Shown here: positions 61,240 through 64,000 of the stretch, in pieces | How the letters are laid out: every line of letters starts with the position of its first letter | Position numbering within the stretch: position 1 is the first letter of the stretch | Assembly: GCA_051294375.1 (NCBI GenBank) | Contig: CM119264.1 | Coordinates: 30,135,693 to 30,199,692, forward strand | Length of the DNA: 64,000 bases | Direction: 5' to 3' | Source: Paraspadella gotoi | Lineage: Eukaryota; Chaetognatha | Program-made: the position numbers and the translations under genes | The notes under the pieces: generated by a model | Databases searched by the model: none | The model's input: only the letters and a program-made list of their open reading frames with translations | Told to the model about the DNA's origin: nothing

Positions 61240-61337
61240 TTCAATCGACGAAGAAGGAAACGTCAACTGAAAAGATCGTCGCTCTTTCCATCGTCGTCGT
61301 CGTCGTCGTCGTCGTCGTCATCTCGCTCTGGAAAGAA
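60987..61337 (+). CDS. Candidate internal exon 1 of an unrecognised three-exon gene
   Basis: This open segment follows a pyrimidine-rich tract ending in TTCTTCCAG and ends at a GTGAGT donor (GT at 61338-61339). It encodes about 117 residues: a Ser-rich start, then the stretch EKTPEVGVAVEAALRTSSSL, an RKFPRRFE segment, a threonine run from an ACG microsatellite, a basic patch RRRRKRQLKR, and a serine run from a TCG microsatellite. It ends after two bases of a codon, and the exon at 61736 begins with the single base needed to complete it, which supports joining them. No start codon is assigned; the open frame continues upstream into a CT-rich minisatellite that I regard as intron. Function is unknown. 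The low-complexity runs make this the weakest of the three exons; a splice site chosen by chance is possible. Confidence 0.42.
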
Positions 61338-61735
61338 GTGAGTCTCAGACTTGAATAAAACTTCAGAGAGAAAATGAGAATTAAGAAGAAAAAGAATCGC
61401 ACGAACGTTTTTTTTATTTTATTACTTTGGCTTTGGAAGTTAGTGTAGTGGCCGACTACGTTAGGGAAAAGATTGAAATTAGTTCGATTAAAACGGAACT
61501 TTTTATATATATAGGAACGAGTTTAATTGGAATATTCTTTAATTAAAAAACCGGTTTGATAATTTGTTTTTTTTATTACGATTCCGAAGGTTTTCTAAAT
61601 GTTACTATAATTACTATTGAATTAAATTTAGTTCGCACTCTGCATCTAAAAATCAATAACTAAACATAACTAAACTTCACTCATTAGAAAAAAATAATTT
61701 AATTATTATTTCCCCCCCCAACCAAAATTTTACAG

Positions 61736-62064
61736 ATTTTCCTACACGACTCATTTCTCCGATTTTAAAGACGTTTGGTCATCGAACGAGTATCACTCTC
61801 CTTCCTCTTCCTCCTCCTCTTCTTCCTCTTCCTCCTGGAACCAACGACTCAAACTTCCCTCGCAGCCCACGCGGCCGCAGCATCTCCGCCGGCCGCAGCC
61901 TCAGCCGCTGCGGCGCGTTTCCGCCGCAGCCTCCGTCCCGGCCGCGTTGAAGGCCGCTGCCGCCGCATCCACGCCCGTCGGCGCGTCGTCGACGCAGCGC
62001 AGGAAATCAGCGTCGAAGAAGAAATCGGGAAAAGGGATGTTGGCCACGCCCAAGATTCACAGGG
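61736..62064 (+). CDS. Internal exon 2 of the same unrecognised gene
   Basis: The acceptor is a C-run and AT stretch ending in TTTTACAG; the donor is GTGAGG at 62065. The frame is open throughout and starts FSYTTHFSDFKDVWSSNEYH, followed by ten serines, a Gln/Pro/Arg-rich section, an alanine-rich section, and a basic segment RRKSASKKKSGKG that resembles a nuclear localisation signal, then MLATPKIHR. GC content rises sharply relative to the introns. The exon enters with one base (phase 2 junction with the exon ending at 61337) and leaves with one base, which joins TC at 62500 to give a valine codon. Two independent phase matches argue for a real gene. I recognise no domain. The intron before it is 398 bases long. 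Confidence 0.55.
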
Positions 62065-62073
62065 GTGAGGATA

Positions 62074-62392
62074 GAATTGTTCGTTCGTTCGTTCGTTCGT
62101 TCGTTCGTTCGTTCGTTCGTTCGTTCGTTCGTTCGTTCGTTCGTTCCTTCATTATTTCCTTTCCTTTCCTGTCCTCTGCTTTCCTCTCCTTTCCTTTCAT
62201 TTCCTTTTCTTTCCTTTCCTCTTCTTTCCTTTCATTTCATTTCATTTCATTTCATTTCATTTCATTTCATTTCATTTCATTTCATTTCATTTCACTTCAT
62301 TACATTACATTACATTACATTACATTACATTACATTACATTACATTACATTACATTACATTTCCTTTCCTTTCCTTTCCTTTCCTTTCCTTC
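62074..62392. repeat. Intronic TTCG, TTTCA, TTACA and TTTCC microsatellites
   Basis: TTCG x about 18 (62074-62145), TTTCA x about 14 (62226-62298), TTACA x about 13 (62298-62360), TTTCC (62360-62390). They fill most of the 435-base intron. Confidence 0.95.
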
Positions 62393-62499
62393 TTCCCTTC
62401 CACCCTTTTCTATCCTTTCTCTATCTATCCCTCACCTCTTTCTAACCATCCCCCTAACCTCCATCAACCCCAACCATCCCAACTCCCCTCCATCTTCAG

Positions 62500-62677
62500 T
62501 CGTGGCCTCCGAAGGTTCGGGCGCCTTCTTCGAATGCGACTCCCCCGACCGCGCCGCCATCTGGATCAAACTCAAAGACTCGGGCGTCTTTGATAAAATC
62601 CTCGCCTCGGGATCCAGACCTTACGATTCGGGTCACGTGAGGAAATACGCCTTCACGCAAAAGGGGGTCCGATACAG
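62500..62677 (+). CDS. Internal exon 3: globular segment of the same unrecognised gene
   Basis: This exon lies between the acceptor CCATCTTCAG and the donor ACAG/GTCAGT. Unlike its neighbours it has no low-complexity sequence. It reads VVASEGSGAFFECDSPDRAA, then IWIKLKDSGVFDKILASGSR, then PYDSGHVRKYAFTQKGVRYR, a mixed, evenly composed sequence typical of a folded domain. It leaves in phase 2, so the gene must continue; no convincing next plus-strand exon is visible before the window ends. I do not recognise the family and assign no function. The preceding intron (62065-62499) is almost entirely TTCG, TTTCA, TTACA and TTTCC microsatellite. The clean composition and both splice signals make this the most secure exon in the window. 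Confidence 0.62.
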
Positions 62678-62740
62678 GTCAGTTTGAGGGAGGGGGGGGA
62701 TTAGTCAGTTGGGGTTGGGGGGAAAAGGGTTGGGGACGAT

Positions 62741-63040
62741 TTGGGTTTCAAATGGACAAGTGTTGTGGCATTAAGAGTGAGGCAGTTCCTCGTAGGACGA
62801 ACGCCTGTCAAGGCAAGTGTTGTGGGGAGCAGTACGTCTCTGCCTTCACGCGGTGGGAGCGGGAAGATCCTTTCGGATGGCAGAAGAGACGGGAGGCTCG
62901 AGCCAACAAGAAGGAAAAGCCGAAAGGCGGAATCCCGATCGGTTTTCTTGAGTATCGGAGTGGGACAGGCCCAGTCGCTTTGGTCACCCCCGCCTCTTTG
63001 AGAGTGAAGGAGTCCCTCGTTGGACGAATGCCTTTCTAGT
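62741..63040 (+). repeat. GC-rich segment with 35-base imperfect direct repeats
   Basis: Two overlapping forward frames (86 and 95 codons) cross this segment, but neither has splice signals or looks like a continuation of the gene ending at 62677. About 35 bases at 62773-62809 (core GACGAACGCCTGTC) recur with several changes at 63001-63037 (core GACGAATGCCTTTC), about 230 bases apart. That suggests the end of a dispersed element or an internal duplication. It is followed at once by a CT microsatellite. No function is assigned. Confidence 0.35.
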
Positions 63041-63041
63041 C

Positions 63042-63084
<43 letters not shown>

Positions 63085-63349
63085 ACCTTGAATCTTACAA
63101 TTTTACACAAGGCTTTGCCAATAAAATAACATATATCGAAGTGAAAGCATTCACCTTCCCGCTGAATTAATAAATTAATCAACGACAAATCCAACCCTCT
63201 ACTTGTCACTACGAAGCGATCACTACGGAAAACCTCTCTCTGTTTTTCGTTTTCCTCTCGCGTCGACATAAACGTCGATAATCAGTTTAATAATCGGATT
63301 TTTCTTTTTAACCGATTCGATCATGCAAAAGAATTCATGGAATCGCTCG

Positions 63350-63383
<34 letters not shown>

Positions 63384-63384
63384 G
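63040..63384. repeat. Two CT microsatellites with AT-rich interval
   Basis: CT at 63042-63083 and 63345-63384; nothing coding is supported between them. Confidence 0.9.
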
Positions 63385-63813
63385 ACCGCCTCGATTCTCG
63401 TGGGATTAGAGCGAATTAAAAATGGTGATTGTTTTAGTCGAACAGGGAAAGAAAAGAAGATTAAGAGAATAAAAGATTAATTGTTGAATCCAGATTAAAA
63501 ACAAAGAATATTTCAGTATTGATGAAAAACCATAATTATAAATTATACTACGAAAAAATTTATTAATTTTTTTTCTTGCGCAATAAGAGTGTCTTCAGCT
63601 GCCTCGATTTCAGGCTGACTTTCAAGATGGTGGTTTCAAATATTGTTTATTTGTCATAAATTCAAGGTGTCCGTTTCATAATAAGGTACATAATTAAATC
63701 TTTAAAAGATAAAATAGGCCACATATCATTCCATTGGTTAGACAAAGTTACAAACGGTCCTTAAAGCCGTACGACGTCGGAGGCAACTGACCCTGACTCT
63801 TAAAATTCTTTAC

Positions 63814-63955
63814 ATTTCAAAAAAAATTCAGATATTGCGCTTTCTTCTTCGTCTTTATAATCGGGAAACTTGAGACTCGGATATCGAAATTCTCTGCCAT
63901 CGGACGTCGAGCCGTTCTGGCCGCTCTTGCCGCCGCGAATGCCAATACAAAGAGA
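63814..63955 (-). CDS. Possible minus-strand exon at the window's right end
   Basis: On the minus strand an AATAAG acceptor and a GTAAAG donor enclose an open segment reading SLCIGIRGGKSGQNGSTSDG, then REFRYPSLKFPDYKDEEESA, then ISEFFLK, a hydrophilic, protein-like sequence. The acceptor lacks a good pyrimidine tract. The plus strand is also open across the same bases (after TTCAG at 63830), giving a hydrophobic and less natural sequence. No family can be assigned with confidence. Confidence 0.2.
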
Positions 63956-64000
63956 CTTATTATAAATTTAATGTTCCGGTTTCTATCATCGAATAATAAT

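Overview
This window is nuclear DNA of an animal, most likely an invertebrate; I cannot name the species. The evidence is introns with canonical GT/AG signals, tRNA-derived SINE heads, a very high density of microsatellites (CT/GA tracts roughly every 2-3 kb, long GAC/GTC, CAT and purine tracts), foldback and MITE-like elements, and no bacterial-style packed genes. Ten runs of N (about 2.3 kb in total) mark a draft assembly. Copies of the same sequence on either side of some gaps differ mostly by one-base indels, which points to uncorrected long-read sequence. Most long open frames here are translated simple repeats and are not annotated as genes.

Layout. 1-30 kb is AT-rich intergenic DNA with microsatellites, minisatellites (4.3, 6.8, 20.8 and 22.4 kb), two SINE-like heads (1.9 and 11.2 kb), two full copies of a MITE-like family with TTGCGCC ends (13.65 and 26.8 kb), one possible 80-base internal exon (18.2 kb), and a gap cluster at 23.6-26.3 kb. 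That cluster includes a duplicated segment that looks like two unmerged contig ends. 30.4-41.2 kb is one giant imperfect palindrome (arms about 4.5-5 kb, spacer about 1.2 kb); its right arm carries an intact possible first exon with a signal peptide. 41.5-43.9 kb is a satellite of about 95-base units packed with TTATC (GATA on the other strand). 46.45-51.1 kb is a second inverted duplication around two blocks of a ~41-base minisatellite with a TGAGTCA palindrome in most units.

51.9-55.7 kb is the one stretch with little simple repeat. It holds the best open frame of the window (281 residues, seven hydrophobic segments, minus strand, no recognised family), a smaller membrane-protein frame 2 kb upstream on the same strand, and a textbook CCAAT/TATA promoter facing the other way. 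55.9-58.0 kb holds two foldback elements whose inverted ends carry hammerhead-ribozyme-like cores. 61-62.7 kb holds the best multi-exon gene model: three plus-strand exons with matching phases across two introns and a further donor, encoding a low-complexity then globular protein that I do not recognise.

No metabolic pathway, operon or defence system is visible. The strongest leads are the ribozyme-like foldback elements, the seven-segment membrane protein, the phased three-exon gene and the two giant palindromes. The palindromes must first be separated from assembly artefact.
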